64,000 nt of DNA from Christensenella sp. UBA7703 (GCA_002482505.1 DLGD01000037.1:78929-142928); one strand, 5' to 3'; positions 9,501-17,538 are shown, counted from the first letter of the stretch. A program made the numbers and translations. Notes: generated by a model not told the origin, from the sequence alone.

Positions 9501-10600
9501 TTGGCAAGCTGCACGAGACCAGCGGCGAAAACATCCTCAACCTCATCGAAAGCGGAAAGATCGACTATATCCTCTCCACCTCGTCCAAGGGGAGGCTGCC
9601 CTCGCGCGACAGTGTGAAGATTCGCAGAAAGGCAATCGAGCGCGCTGTGCCGGCAATCACCTCCATCGACACCGCAAACGCGCTGGCGGATAGCCTGAGA
9701 AGCCGCTATTCCCAACACACGACGGAGCTGGTGGACATCAACCACATGCGCACCTGCAAGATGCGCCTGCCGTTTACCAAGATGAACGGAACCAACAACG
9801 ACTATATCTATTTTGACTGCATGGAGCGGACAATCGACGCGCCGGAGTCGCTGAGCGTCTATCTTTCCGAGGAGCACACGGGCATCGGCGGGGATGGCAT
9901 CATCCTCATCGAACCTTCTGCGATTGCCGACGCGAAGATGCGGATCTTCAACCGCGACGGCAGCGAGGGGAAGATGTGCGGCAACGGCATCCGCTGTGTG
10001 GGCAAATATCTCTACGACAACGGCAAAACGACGCGGACCGAACTCACCATCGAGACCCTCAGCGGAATCAAGCACCTCAAGCTCTATGTGCGCGGCGGAA
10101 CGGTGAAATCTGTCACCGTGGACATGGGTAAAGCGGAGCTGCGGCCGGAAAAGATACCCGTTGCGCTTGCGGGGGAGAAGATCGTTTCGCGTCATGTTGA
10201 GATCGACGGATCGAGTTACAGCATCACCTGTGTCTCGATGGGAAACCCGCATTGCGTGGTGTTCTGCGACTATCCCGATCTCATGCAGATCGAAACGATT
10301 GGCCCCGCAATCGAGACCGCGCCGATTTTCCCGGATCGCGTGAATGTCGAGTTTGTGCAGGTGCTGGACGGGCACACGCTCAAGATGCGCGTCTGGGAGC
10401 GCGGCAGCGGGGAGACGCTTGCCTGCGGAACGGGAGCCTGCGCCGCTGTGGTTGCCGCGACCGAAAACGGGTTTTGCAAGAAGGGCGAGGACATCACCGT
10501 TCGCCTGCGCGGCGGCGACCTCCTTGTGCGTTATACGGACGAAACCGTCTGGATGACGGGCGACGCAAAGAAAAACTTTGAGGGTGTTGTGGAGCTATAG
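6554..10600 (+). CDS. carB-dapF: Carbamoyl-phosphate synthase large subunit fused to diaminopimelate epimerase
   Basis: One uninterrupted frame of 1348 residues. Residues 1 to about 1069 are a complete CarB: two ATP-grasp halves (beginning around KRVMVIGSGP and about residue 552 at PRVIVFGSGPIRIGQG), the oligomerisation region between, and the MGS-like allosteric domain from about residue 935. Residues 1070-1348 are a complete DapF beginning MRLPFTKMNGTNNDY, which interconverts LL- and meso-diaminopimelate for lysine and peptidoglycan. Its two catalytic cysteines are present, Cys1142 in KMCGNGIRC and Cys1291 in LACGTGAC, which are domain positions 73 and 222, close to Cys73/Cys217 of E. coli DapF. 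The linker is only a few residues (DINHMRTCK). In-frame ATGs at 9746 and 9761 lack a good ribosome binding site, so a real fusion polypeptide is the simplest reading. The 5' ATG has AAAGGAG upstream. Confidence 0.95.
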   Translation: MPLDQNIKRVMVIGSGPIVIGQAAEFDYAGTQACRALREEGIEVILVNSNPATIMTDRAMADHIYIEPLTLTTLKRIIEKEQPDSLLSTLGGQTGLTLSMQLARDGFLEQHGVRLLGANPETIAKAEDRQLFKDAMIEIGQPVIPSLVVTELNDALGFAQEIGYPVIVRPAFTLGGSGGGIAQTREELAEIATNGIRMSPIHQILVEKCISGWKEIEFEGMRDKNGNVITICSMENFDPVGVHTGDSIVIAPAVTLSDREYQMLRTATRNIIDTLGIEGGCNCQFALHPTSFDYAVIEVNPRVSRSSALASKATGYPIAKVATKIAIGYTLDEIQNAVTGNTSACFEPALDYVAVKLPKWPFDKFVYGRRTLGTQMKATGEVMAIGPTFEQAIMKAVRGAEISQDSLNTKKLADKSTEKIRVLLHNCDDERLFVVFESLKRGIPMDEIHAITMIDIWFLAKLKHLVEFEHSLTSGGLTEEAYLEGKKLGYPDRVLTRISGQPIKEHLYASYRMVDTCAAEFEAQTPYFYADYACEENEAQTFLQKHDTGKPRVIVFGSGPIRIGQGIEFDYASVHCVWALKQAGYEVVIVNNNPETVSTDFDTADRLYFEPLLPEDVMNVIHTEQPYGVVVAFGGQTAIKLTRFLAEQGVRILGTPADSIDAAEDRERFDALLEQLCIKRPLGKTVKTEEQALLAANTLGYPVLIRPSYVLGGQNMIIAFSDDDVREYMGIILQKGIENPILIDQYLMGTEIEVDAICDGEDILIPGIMEHIERAGVHSGDSIAVYPAWNLTGPLIERVVDHSRRLALALSTRGLINIQYVIYENEVFVIEVNPRSSRTVPYISKVTGVPMVDLATRAMLGDKLADMGFGTGLYKTPPYVAVKVPIFSFEKLADVDILLDPEMKSTGEVLGIGKTREEALYKGLVAAGYNMKRRGGLLVTVRDQDKAEMTDAVRKFADLGFTLYATKGTAAVLRQAQMNVIEVGKLHETSGENILNLIESGKIDYILSTSSKGRLPSRDSVKIRRKAIERAVPAITSIDTANALADSLRSRYSQHTTELVDINHMRTCKMRLPFTKMNGTNNDYIYFDCMERTIDAPESLSVYLSEEHTGIGGDGIILIEPSAIADAKMRIFNRDGSEGKMCGNGIRCVGKYLYDNGKTTRTELTIETLSGIKHLKLYVRGGTVKSVTVDMGKAELRPEKIPVALAGEKIVSRHVEIDGSSYSITCVSMGNPHCVVFCDYPDLMQIETIGPAIETAPIFPDRVNVEFVQVLDGHTLKMRVWERGSGETLACGTGACAAVVAATENGFCKKGEDITVRLRGGDLLVRYTDETVWMTGDAKKNFEGVVEL

Positions 10601-10608
10601 CGAAAGTA

Positions 10609-10640
10609 AAAGGAGCTATCCATTTTTGGACAGCTCCTTT
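10609..10640. terminator. Bidirectional terminator between carB-dapF and the ABC exporter
   Basis: AAAGGAGCT (10609-10617) pairs perfectly with AGCTCCTTT (10632-10640), with an inner TCC/GGA pairing. A/T flanks allow use from both convergent sides. A near copy occurs at 42778-42808. Confidence 0.75.
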
Positions 10641-10654
10641 GCCGTTTGGGAACG

Positions 10655-10791
10655 CGGGCGGATGATATCCGCCCCTACAGGCGGCTAACGTGAATCATCC
10701 ATTCAACAGCGTGAACGTTTCTTCTACAATTCTTCACCAATTCACCCGGGTTGCAACGCGAGGTTCGGTAGGGGCGGATATCATCCGCCCG
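10655..10791. repeat. Non-coding element with 24-bp perfect terminal inverted repeats
   Basis: The 24 bases at 10655-10678 are the exact reverse complement of 10768-10791. Each arm is itself a palindrome, GGGCGGAT facing ATCCGCCC. The 89 bases between (10679-10767) have no reading frame of note. A related palindrome lies at 42821-42842. The arrangement is like a small MITE or REP/BIME-type doublet; no transposase is near. Confidence 0.7.
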
Positions 10792-10808
10792 TGCTCACCT
10801 GAGTTCTC

Positions 10809-12692
10809 TTATGCCGCCTCAAACTGGCTGTTGTACAGTTCCGCATAGAATCCGCCTTTGGCGAGCAGCTCCGCATGATTGCCGCTTTCGATGATATCGC
10901 CGTCCTTCATCACGAGGATGAGGTCCGCGTTCTTGATCGTCGAGAGGCGGTGCGCAATCACGAATGAGGTTCTGCCGTTGGTGAGACGATCCATCGCCTG
11001 CTGCACCATGCGCTCGGTACGGGTATCGACGGAGCTGGTTGCCTCGTCGAGAATCAACAGCGGCGCATCCTGAATCATCGCGCGTGCGATGGTCAGAAGC
11101 TGCTTTTGTCCTTCCGAAAGACTCGCCTTGTCGTTGAGCACGGTGTCGTAGCCCTTGGGTAGCGTCTTGATGAAGCGATGCAGCCCAACGGTCTTGCAGG
11201 CGTCGATGACCTCCTGATCGGTCACGCCGGGCTTGCTGTAGACGATGTTCTCGCGGATCGTGCCCTCGAAGAGCCACGTATCCTGGAGAACCATGCCAAA
11301 CTGCGCGTGCACATTTTCGCGCGGGACACGCTGAATGGGAATATTGTCGATGCGGATTTCTCCGCCGTCCAGTTCATAAAAACGCATCAGCAGGTTGACC
11401 ATGGTGGTTTTTCCCGCGCCGGTCGGGCCGACGATCGCGACCTTTTGTCCGGGCTTTACGCTGGCGGAGAAGTTGTGGATGACGGGCTTGTTCGGCGAAT
11501 AGCCAAACTTCACGTGGTCAAACGCGACGCTGCCTTCGATGCACTGAAGGACGGGTTTTTTCTCGTCTTCGTGCTCCAATTCCGGTTCTTCGAGGAGGGT
11601 GAAGACCCGCTCGCTCGCGGCTGCGGTACGCTGGAGGTTGTTCATCGACTGCGCAATCTGCGACAGCGGCTGGGTAAAGAGGCGAACATACATCATGAAC
11701 GCGACGATGACGCCAAACGAGATTGTGCCGTTGACCGCGAGTGCCGCGCCGACGACGCAGACCGCCACATAGCCGAGGTTGCCGACGAAGCCCATCACCG
11801 GCATCATCAGACCCGAAAGGAACTGGGACTTCCAGGCGCTTTGGTAGAGGGTTGTGTTGCTCTCCTCAAACACCTTCTTTGCCTCGCGGCTTCCGTTGTA
11901 CACCTTGACGATATTGTGTCCGGTGTAAATTTCCTCAATGTGCCCGTTGATTCGGCCGAGTTCCTTCTGTTGCTGACCAAAGTACTTTTGCGAATGCTTC
12001 ATGATGACCATCATCAGAACAAAGCCGAGCAGGCTTGCGCCAATCGCGGTCAACGCGAGAATCCAGCTGTTGTAGAGCATCATCACGAGCGAACCCACCA
12101 GCATCGTGATCGCGGTGATCAGCGTGCCAAGGCTTTGGCTCAGCGTCTGCCCGATTGCGTCCACGTCGTTGGTCACGTGGCTTAATACGTTGCCATAGCT
12201 CGTGGAGTCAAAGTATTTCAGCGGCAGGCGGTTGACCTTCTGCGAAATATCAGTGCGCATCCGCTTGGAGATGCGCTGGGTCACGGTTGCCATAATCTGG
12301 CTCTGCACAAGGTTGAGCAGGAACGAAAGACCATATAGCACAGCAAGCGAAATCGCGATGGTGGAGACCGTGCTCATGTCGATGGAACCCAGCACGGGCT
12401 TTCCCTGCGCCATCATGGGCAGACCCTTCATGATCTCGTTGGTGAGGGTTTTCAGGCGATCCGGGCCGATGATCTGGAGGATGGTTCCGCCCGCCGCGGC
12501 AACCAGCGCCACGAGGATTGCGGAGATGTATTTTTTGCAGTACGCGAGCAATTTTTTCATCGTCGCGTTGAAGTCTTTCGGCTTTTCGACGGGCATGCTC
12601 ATGCCGCGCCCCGGGCCGCCGGGGCCGCCGCCCATGGGGCCGCGTCCAAATGCGGGTGCTTTTGCACCGGAATGTTCTTTTTTGTCGCTCAT
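10809..12692 (-). CDS. Heterodimeric ABC exporter subunit with the catalytically complete ATP site
   Basis: ABC half-exporter of 627 residues: a Gly/Pro/Met-rich soluble N-terminus (about residues 15-35), six membrane helices, then the ATPase. Walker A is GPTGAGKTT, the signature LSEGQKQ, and Walker B LLILDEATSSVD with the catalytic Glu. It follows its partner with a 4-base ATGA overlap, so the two should be made in equal amounts. Such pairs (LmrCD, BmrCD, TM287/288) export drugs, lipids or peptides. A MarR gene upstream and shared operator suggest induction by a toxic small molecule; the substrate is unknown. Confidence 0.9.
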   Translation of the reverse strand: MSDKKEHSGAKAPAFGRGPMGGGPGGPGRGMSMPVEKPKDFNATMKKLLAYCKKYISAILVALVAAAGGTILQIIGPDRLKTLTNEIMKGLPMMAQGKPVLGSIDMSTVSTIAISLAVLYGLSFLLNLVQSQIMATVTQRISKRMRTDISQKVNRLPLKYFDSTSYGNVLSHVTNDVDAIGQTLSQSLGTLITAITMLVGSLVMMLYNSWILALTAIGASLLGFVLMMVIMKHSQKYFGQQQKELGRINGHIEEIYTGHNIVKVYNGSREAKKVFEESNTTLYQSAWKSQFLSGLMMPVMGFVGNLGYVAVCVVGAALAVNGTISFGVIVAFMMYVRLFTQPLSQIAQSMNNLQRTAAASERVFTLLEEPELEHEDEKKPVLQCIEGSVAFDHVKFGYSPNKPVIHNFSASVKPGQKVAIVGPTGAGKTTMVNLLMRFYELDGGEIRIDNIPIQRVPRENVHAQFGMVLQDTWLFEGTIRENIVYSKPGVTDQEVIDACKTVGLHRFIKTLPKGYDTVLNDKASLSEGQKQLLTIARAMIQDAPLLILDEATSSVDTRTERMVQQAMDRLTNGRTSFVIAHRLSTIKNADLILVMKDGDIIESGNHAELLAKGGFYAELYNSQFEAA

Positions 12693-14449
12693 GCGGACAA
12701 TTCCTCCTCACTCAGCTGCGACATGGCGATTTCCTGATACACGCCGCAGGTCTTCAGCAGTTCTTTGTGTGTGCCCTTGCCGACGATCTGCCCGTCGTTG
12801 AGCACGATGATCTGGTCGGCATCGAGTATGGTGCCGATGCGCTGGGCGACAATCAGGCTGGTAACCCCCGCCGTCTCGTGCCGCAGAGCGGAGCGCAGCG
12901 CACGGTCTGTCTTATAGTCCAGCGCGGAGAAGCTATCGTCAAAGATATAGATCTCCGGCTTTCTGGCGACCGCGCGGGCGATGGCGAGGCGTTGTTTCTG
13001 CCCGCCGGAAAGGTTCGTGCCGCCCTGCGCAATCTCCGCCTCATATTGCCCTTCCATCTGTTCAACAAAATCAGCACCCTGCGCAATCCGCATCGAAGTT
13101 TGAATTTCGTCGTCGGTTGGGCATTCTTTGCCGTTTTCGCCGTAGGCGATGTTGCTTGCAACGGTTCCGCGGAAGGAGACCGCCTTTTGCGGTACATAGC
13201 CGATTTTATTGTGCAGCGCATCCTGCGTATAGTCTTTTACGTTCACGCCGTCCACCAGCACATCGCCCGTTGTCGCGTCGAAAAAACGGGGGATGAGGTT
13301 GACCAGCGTCGTCTTGCCGCTGCCGGTCGAACCGATGAAGGCGACGATCTCGCCCTGCTTTGCGGTGAAACTGATGTCGCAGAGCACGTCGTCCGCCGCG
13401 CCGGGATAACGGAAGCTGACTGCGCGAAACTCAATTTCGCCGACCTTGCCCGCTTTGCCCTCGGTCTGTGTGCCGTCGAGAATTGAGGGCGCGGTTTCCA
13501 GCACCTCGTTGATGCGCTTGGCGGAGACGGAGGCACGCGGCCAGAGCACGAAGATCATCACGAGCATCATGAACGACATGATTACTTGCATCGCGTAGGC
13601 GGAGAAGACCACCATGTTGGAAAACAGCGTGAGACGATCCATCATGCCCGCGTTGTTGATCAGCGAAGCGCCGATCCAGTAGATCGCAAGGGTCAGCCCG
13701 CTCATCAGCGTGGAGATAATCGGCATCATGATTGCCATGCCGCGATTAGTAAAGAGCTGGGTTTCTGTGAGTTCCGTGTTGGCGACCTCAAACTTCGCTT
13801 CCTGATAGGGCTCTGCGTTATAAGCGCGTACTACGCGAAGGCCGGTCAGGTTTTCGCGCGTGACGCGGGTGAGGTTGTCGGTCAGGGTTTGCATCTTACG
13901 AAACTTTGGCAGCACGAGCACCATCATCACTGAAATGACCGCGATCATGATAAGCACGGCAACGCCTGTTGCAAGAGACCATTCAAGGCCTTTTCCGGCG
14001 ATCTTGGTCACCGCCCAGACCACCATGATGGGAGCCTTGATGATCATCTGGAGCCCCATCGTGATCAGCATCTGCACCTGGGTGATATCGTTGGTGGAGC
14101 GCGTGATCAAGCTATCGGTCGAGAAGCGGTTGATCTCCTCCATGGAAAACGAATCTACCTGAGAAAATAGTTGACTGCGCAGCCGCTGTGAAAACGAGGC
14201 GGCAATGCGCGCGGCAAGGTAGCCTACGATAATCGCGGAAGCGACACTACCCAGCGCGCAGAGCAGCATCTTACCGCCCGCAAGCCAGATATCCGCCATC
14301 GCGCTGCCGGGGGTCTGCGTGAGCCGCGTGATTTCGGACATATAGTCCGGCAGTTTTAGATCCAGCCAAACCTGGGCAACGATGAACGCCAGGCTGACCA
14401 GCGCCTGCAGCCATTCGGCTGCTTTGAGTCGTTTGAGTAAACGGAACAT
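12689..14449 (-). CDS. Heterodimeric ABC exporter subunit with a degenerate catalytic site
   Basis: ABC half-exporter of 586 residues, N-terminal membrane domain plus ATPase. Walker A is GSTGSGKTT and the signature is canonical (LSGGQKQRLAIARA), but the residue after Walker B is Asp (IYIFDDSFSALD) instead of the catalytic Glu. This asymmetry, with the complete Glu in the partner, is the known pattern of heterodimeric exporters. ATG 14449 follows AAAGGAG. The gene is first of the two-gene unit, downstream of a MarR-like operator at 14473-14493. Confidence 0.9.
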   Translation of the reverse strand: MFRLLKRLKAAEWLQALVSLAFIVAQVWLDLKLPDYMSEITRLTQTPGSAMADIWLAGGKMLLCALGSVASAIIVGYLAARIAASFSQRLRSQLFSQVDSFSMEEINRFSTDSLITRSTNDITQVQMLITMGLQMIIKAPIMVVWAVTKIAGKGLEWSLATGVAVLIMIAVISVMMVLVLPKFRKMQTLTDNLTRVTRENLTGLRVVRAYNAEPYQEAKFEVANTELTETQLFTNRGMAIMMPIISTLMSGLTLAIYWIGASLINNAGMMDRLTLFSNMVVFSAYAMQVIMSFMMLVMIFVLWPRASVSAKRINEVLETAPSILDGTQTEGKAGKVGEIEFRAVSFRYPGAADDVLCDISFTAKQGEIVAFIGSTGSGKTTLVNLIPRFFDATTGDVLVDGVNVKDYTQDALHNKIGYVPQKAVSFRGTVASNIAYGENGKECPTDDEIQTSMRIAQGADFVEQMEGQYEAEIAQGGTNLSGGQKQRLAIARAVARKPEIYIFDDSFSALDYKTDRALRSALRHETAGVTSLIVAQRIGTILDADQIIVLNDGQIVGKGTHKELLKTCGVYQEIAMSQLSEEELSA

Positions 14450-14472
14450 GAAATTCTCCTTTGTATAATAGC

Positions 14473-14493
14473 GTTAGATAGTAATACTGTTAG
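14473..14493. promoter_or_regulatory. Candidate MarR operator of the exporter operon
   Basis: Two GTTAG units (14473-14477, 14489-14493) bracket an AT-rich core just upstream of the exporter genes. The 21-base site matches 14 of 21 positions of the site in the MarR promoter at 14999-15019, including the shared CTGTTAG end. On the minus strand a -35-like TTGCTT and -10-like TATTAC, 17 bases apart, surround or overlap it. Confidence 0.55.
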
Positions 14494-14512
14494 GTATAAG
14501 ACGAAGCAAAAC

Positions 14513-14962
14513 TCATTTTATTGCAGGTCCATGGTTGAAAAATTCTTCGGGTGCATGCTCCGCAAGTTTGTTTAAAATCCGCAGGAACACGATCGCATCC
14601 TCCTCGCCAAGGTCTTCGAGCATATGCACCAACATGCCCATGATCTGTTTTGTGTGCTCCGCTTCCTGGGCGCGGCCTGCATCGGTCAACTCGACAAGGA
14701 TGCGCCTGCGATCGCTGGGGTCAATGCTGCGCGAGACCAGCCCTTTTGCTTCGAGATTGTTGAGCGCCGCCGCAATCCGCGCGGAACTGATGCCCATCTC
14801 TTTGCTAATATCGCCGGGGATCACCCTGCCGTCGTGCCGGGAAAGAAAAGCCAACACAAACTGCTCCCCGTGCAGGGAGTCGTTGATTCGCTTCGGGCTC
14901 TTGCGTTTGCGCATCTTGTGCAAAACCTTCATGTACTCGCGCGCAAGTGCGATATAATCCAC
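14513..14962 (-). CDS. MarR family transcriptional regulator
   Basis: Winged-helix repressor of 149 residues (family usually 140-170). The recognition region reads GDISKEMGISSARIAAALNNLEAKGLVSR, followed by a typical wing DPSDRRRILVELTDAGR. I choose GTG 14962 because GAGGGAAA lies 3-10 bases upstream of it; the longer ATG at 15064 would place the promoter and candidate operator inside the coding region. The gene is upstream of, and oriented like, the two exporter genes and probably represses both itself and them. Confidence 0.85.
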   Translation of the reverse strand: MDYIALAREYMKVLHKMRKRKSPKRINDSLHGEQFVLAFLSRHDGRVIPGDISKEMGISSARIAAALNNLEAKGLVSRSIDPSDRRRILVELTDAGRAQEAEHTKQIMGMLVHMLEDLGEEDAIVFLRILNKLAEHAPEEFFNHGPAIK

Positions 14963-14998
14963 GTCTTTCCCTCGATTTCCTTCAAAATAATCAACGGT

Positions 14999-15030
14999 GT
15001 TAACTATACACTCTGTTAGTGAATTGTCAA
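14999..15030 (-). promoter_or_regulatory. Promoter of the MarR gene with overlapping candidate operator
   Basis: On the minus strand TTGACA (15025-15030) and TATAGT (15003-15008) are 16 bases apart. The operator-like 21-mer at 14999-15019 overlaps the -10 box. The geometry is that of simple autorepression. Confidence 0.6.
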
Positions 15031-15112
15031 TGGAAGGATTGTGAAACAATATGGCATGCGGCATATCGTTTTTGGACGGTCGATATATAAAAACAAGATG
15101 CCATGTATCGTT

Positions 15113-17056
15113 CTAGGATGCATGGATTTCGAACGTGATGGGAAGCCCGAGCGCTTCAATCAGGCCCTTTTGCGCAGTAGAACAATACAGGTGCTTTAGA
15201 TTCGGGATTTGGAATAGGATCGAGTAATCTTGCTGTTCCTGAAAATAGATATCCAGCGTGCTGAGCGAATCCATTTTTGTGAGCGGTGAAAGGTCTATAT
15301 CAGGGGCGGCAGCAATTCGAAGATAATCCAAACGATCCAATGCTTCGATACCTTGGATGCTGGTGAGCTCTACGGGCGAGATGGCAAGGCTGCGAAGGTT
15401 TTTCAGCCCGAGTAAGGGCTCTAGACGCATAACTCCATCTTTGATTTGAAGCTCGGTCAGGTCGTTGAGCTGTGAGATCGTGTCCCAACATGCTTGCGTC
15501 GGATGATTTATGTAGAGCTTTTGCAATGTGTTCATCCGCAGCAGGGGGCCATAGTCGACGATTGGCGTATCATACAGGCATAGCGTCGTCATATCATTGC
15601 TCAAAGGAGATAGATCGCTCACGTTGGTTGTGCTCAGATCGAGCACCTGCAACAGGGGCAGTTCCGCTGCAACGTTAATCTGCGTAATCGGGTTGTGCCC
15701 GATGTACAACTCCCGAAGGGATGGTACCGAAGACAAGGGGGAAGGATCGATGATCAGATTCGTGCCGAGCGCAAGCCGTGTCAGGTGCATGTCCTTGAGC
15801 GGCGTAAGGTCGGTGATGTTTTGCGCACAAACGGCAAGCTCACTGAGGTTGCGCAGCTTGGGAATATCTGCAAGCGTCGTGATCGAACCTTGATACAGCG
15901 TCGGTTGGAAGACTGCGCGAAATGTTACATCATCCCACGATTCAAGTGAATCATCGCCAAAGAGGAAGAGCTTGCTTACTCGATCAAGATCAGCCTGATA
16001 GAGGGGCACATCTGCATCGATCCCGAGCTGATCCCGTACGGCGCGCTCGATCTCAGGCGATTCAAACACAATTGCCTGATCCGCAGCCACAATCGCCGCC
16101 GGCACGAGTGCGTCGCTCGCGGTTGTGGTTCCCTTCGCGTCTGCCTGCGGGCCCGCGGGAAGGATGCCGGAGAACACGAGCGCCATCGAGAGCGCGATCC
16201 CTGCGGCAAGCCCGAACGCGGCACCGCGCCAGAATGTGACGGCGGTAGGCACGGCATCCGCTTGTGCGCGACTGAGTGCGCGGCTGAGCGCGCGGATGTT
16301 TTTATAGCGCCGCTGCGGGTCAAACCGCGTGCAGGTTTCAATGATGTGCCGCAGTGCGCGGCTCTGAATCTGTGTGCGCGAATCCAATTCATAGGAACCC
16401 GTGCAGAGAAACAGCAGTAAGATACCGGTGGAATAGATGTCGGATCGCGCATCCGTCTGCTGATAGCCAAACTGCTCCGGCGCTGCGGTTGTCTGTGTGC
16501 CGAGATAGACCGTGTCCTTCTTCTGCGCGGGCTGAAAATGACGCGCCGCGTCAAAATCGATCAAAGAGAGCGCGTGCTGATTGGTGTAGATGATGTTTTG
16601 CGGTTTGATGTCGCGGTGGATGACGGGCGGCGTTTGCGCATGCAGGAGCATGAGCGTTTCGCAAAGCCCGAGGACGAGGCGCATTGCCTCCGATTCGGAA
16701 AAGGCTCCGCTGCGCTCCACTTGGTCGGAAACCGGTGTTCCCGCAATATAACTGCGCAGGAAATAGTCGGTCTTGTGATCGCTGGAATAGGAAAGCGCCT
16801 GCGGAATCTGATTGGATCGCAGGCTGCTGAGAATATCATATTCCGCGCGAAGGTGCTCCCTTGCGCCGTTTTTGGCCACTTTGAGAACGGCAAACGAAGC
16901 GTCGGCTTTCTTTTTCAATAGGTATGTCGATTTATATGGCGTTTCGCGGAGACAGTCATAGAGATCATAGTCCTGTAAAAACTCGGCCGGCAGCGGGAGC
17001 GCTTGCGAAAGCGTGTCCTGGTATGAGGAGAGGAACGATAACACATGGTCAGTCAT
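15113..17056 (-). CDS. Membrane Ser/Thr protein kinase with external leucine-rich repeats
   Basis: Predicted 647 residues. Residues about 30-265 form a eukaryotic-like kinase: ATP Lys59 in AVLKV, catalytic loop HRDIKPQN (147-154), and DFD (167-169) where DFG is usual. An APE-like AAPEQF follows. One membrane segment lies at about 278-299. The outer part (about 350-647) is a run of irregular leucine-rich repeats such as LRELYIGHNPITQI and LQVLDLSTTNVSDLSPLS. ATG 17056 follows GAAGGG; upstream codons read into the preceding gene. The gene comes 10 bases after a small HTH gene and is coexpressed with it. Ligand and phosphorylation targets are unknown. Confidence 0.85.
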   Translation of the reverse strand: MTDHVLSFLSSYQDTLSQALPLPAEFLQDYDLYDCLRETPYKSTYLLKKKADASFAVLKVAKNGAREHLRAEYDILSSLRSNQIPQALSYSSDHKTDYFLRSYIAGTPVSDQVERSGAFSESEAMRLVLGLCETLMLLHAQTPPVIHRDIKPQNIIYTNQHALSLIDFDAARHFQPAQKKDTVYLGTQTTAAPEQFGYQQTDARSDIYSTGILLLFLCTGSYELDSRTQIQSRALRHIIETCTRFDPQRRYKNIRALSRALSRAQADAVPTAVTFWRGAAFGLAAGIALSMALVFSGILPAGPQADAKGTTTASDALVPAAIVAADQAIVFESPEIERAVRDQLGIDADVPLYQADLDRVSKLFLFGDDSLESWDDVTFRAVFQPTLYQGSITTLADIPKLRNLSELAVCAQNITDLTPLKDMHLTRLALGTNLIIDPSPLSSVPSLRELYIGHNPITQINVAAELPLLQVLDLSTTNVSDLSPLSNDMTTLCLYDTPIVDYGPLLRMNTLQKLYINHPTQACWDTISQLNDLTELQIKDGVMRLEPLLGLKNLRSLAISPVELTSIQGIEALDRLDYLRIAAAPDIDLSPLTKMDSLSTLDIYFQEQQDYSILFQIPNLKHLYCSTAQKGLIEALGLPITFEIHAS

Positions 17057-17066
17057 AGTGTGCCCT

Positions 17067-17510
17067 TCATTCCAATATTTCTTCGCCAAGTTGTTCAAGC
17101 ATGATCTCGGCGTCGATAAGGCTGAATTTGTGCTGAATGCAATAGATGATTGCGGCATCCCGACGGGTGCGGGGGTACAGTTCCCCGCGCAAGGCAAGCT
17201 TGAGGAGATATTGCGTCTCTTCCAGCGTCAGGTGCATACCAAGCGCGATGCGAAGCAGTGCGTTTCTGCGTGGGGTACGGTATCCATTGAAGATTTGATA
17301 ACCGTTGGAACGCTCCAGATTGGCGGCGCGTATGACGGCCTGTTTGCTGAGCTGATAGCGCTCCAACAGGTAGGAAAGATAGTCTGAAATGTTTGGTGCA
17401 GGCAGGTCGCTTTCGTGTTCGTCTAAAAAAGTCTCCAGCGAGGGTGACTTTTCCAACAAGGAGAACAATGCTGTCGTAGAAAGCGTTTCGCTCGGTTTGT
17501 CCTTGCTCAT
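17067..17510 (-). CDS. Small helix-turn-helix protein paired with the kinase
   Basis: Protein of 147 residues. A Cro/XRE-like segment YLSYLLERYQLSKQAVIRAA is followed by NGYQIFNGYRTPRRNALLRI, resembling a lambda-repressor fold, and by a C-terminal helical part. ATG 17510 lies in the same unit as the kinase gene, 10 bases ahead of it. It could be the transcription factor or adaptor through which the kinase signals; that is inference from pairing. No enzyme motif is visible. Confidence 0.7.
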   Translation of the reverse strand: MSKDKPSETLSTTALFSLLEKSPSLETFLDEHESDLPAPNISDYLSYLLERYQLSKQAVIRAANLERSNGYQIFNGYRTPRRNALLRIALGMHLTLEETQYLLKLALRGELYPRTRRDAAIIYCIQHKFSLIDAEIMLEQLGEEILE

Positions 17511-17538
17511 GTTACATTGCCTCAGGCCGATTTATAAA

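Noticed and set aside
9740..9770. Separate dapF gene starting at 9746 or 9761
   Set aside because: No stop codon ends carB before it and the nearest purine-rich stretch (9724-9727) is too far from either ATG; internal initiation remains possible but is not the simplest reading.
10655..10791. tRNA or small structured RNA
   Set aside because: The palindromes do not form a cloverleaf and there is no CCA end or T-loop; an inverted-repeat element explains the pairing.
11178..12185. Open frame on the plus strand across the ABC exporter
   Set aside because: Antisense shadow of a clearly recognised transporter domain.
15020..15064. Longer MarR protein starting at ATG 15064
   Set aside because: It would place a TTGACA-TATAGT promoter and the candidate operator inside the gene and add residues without family similarity.
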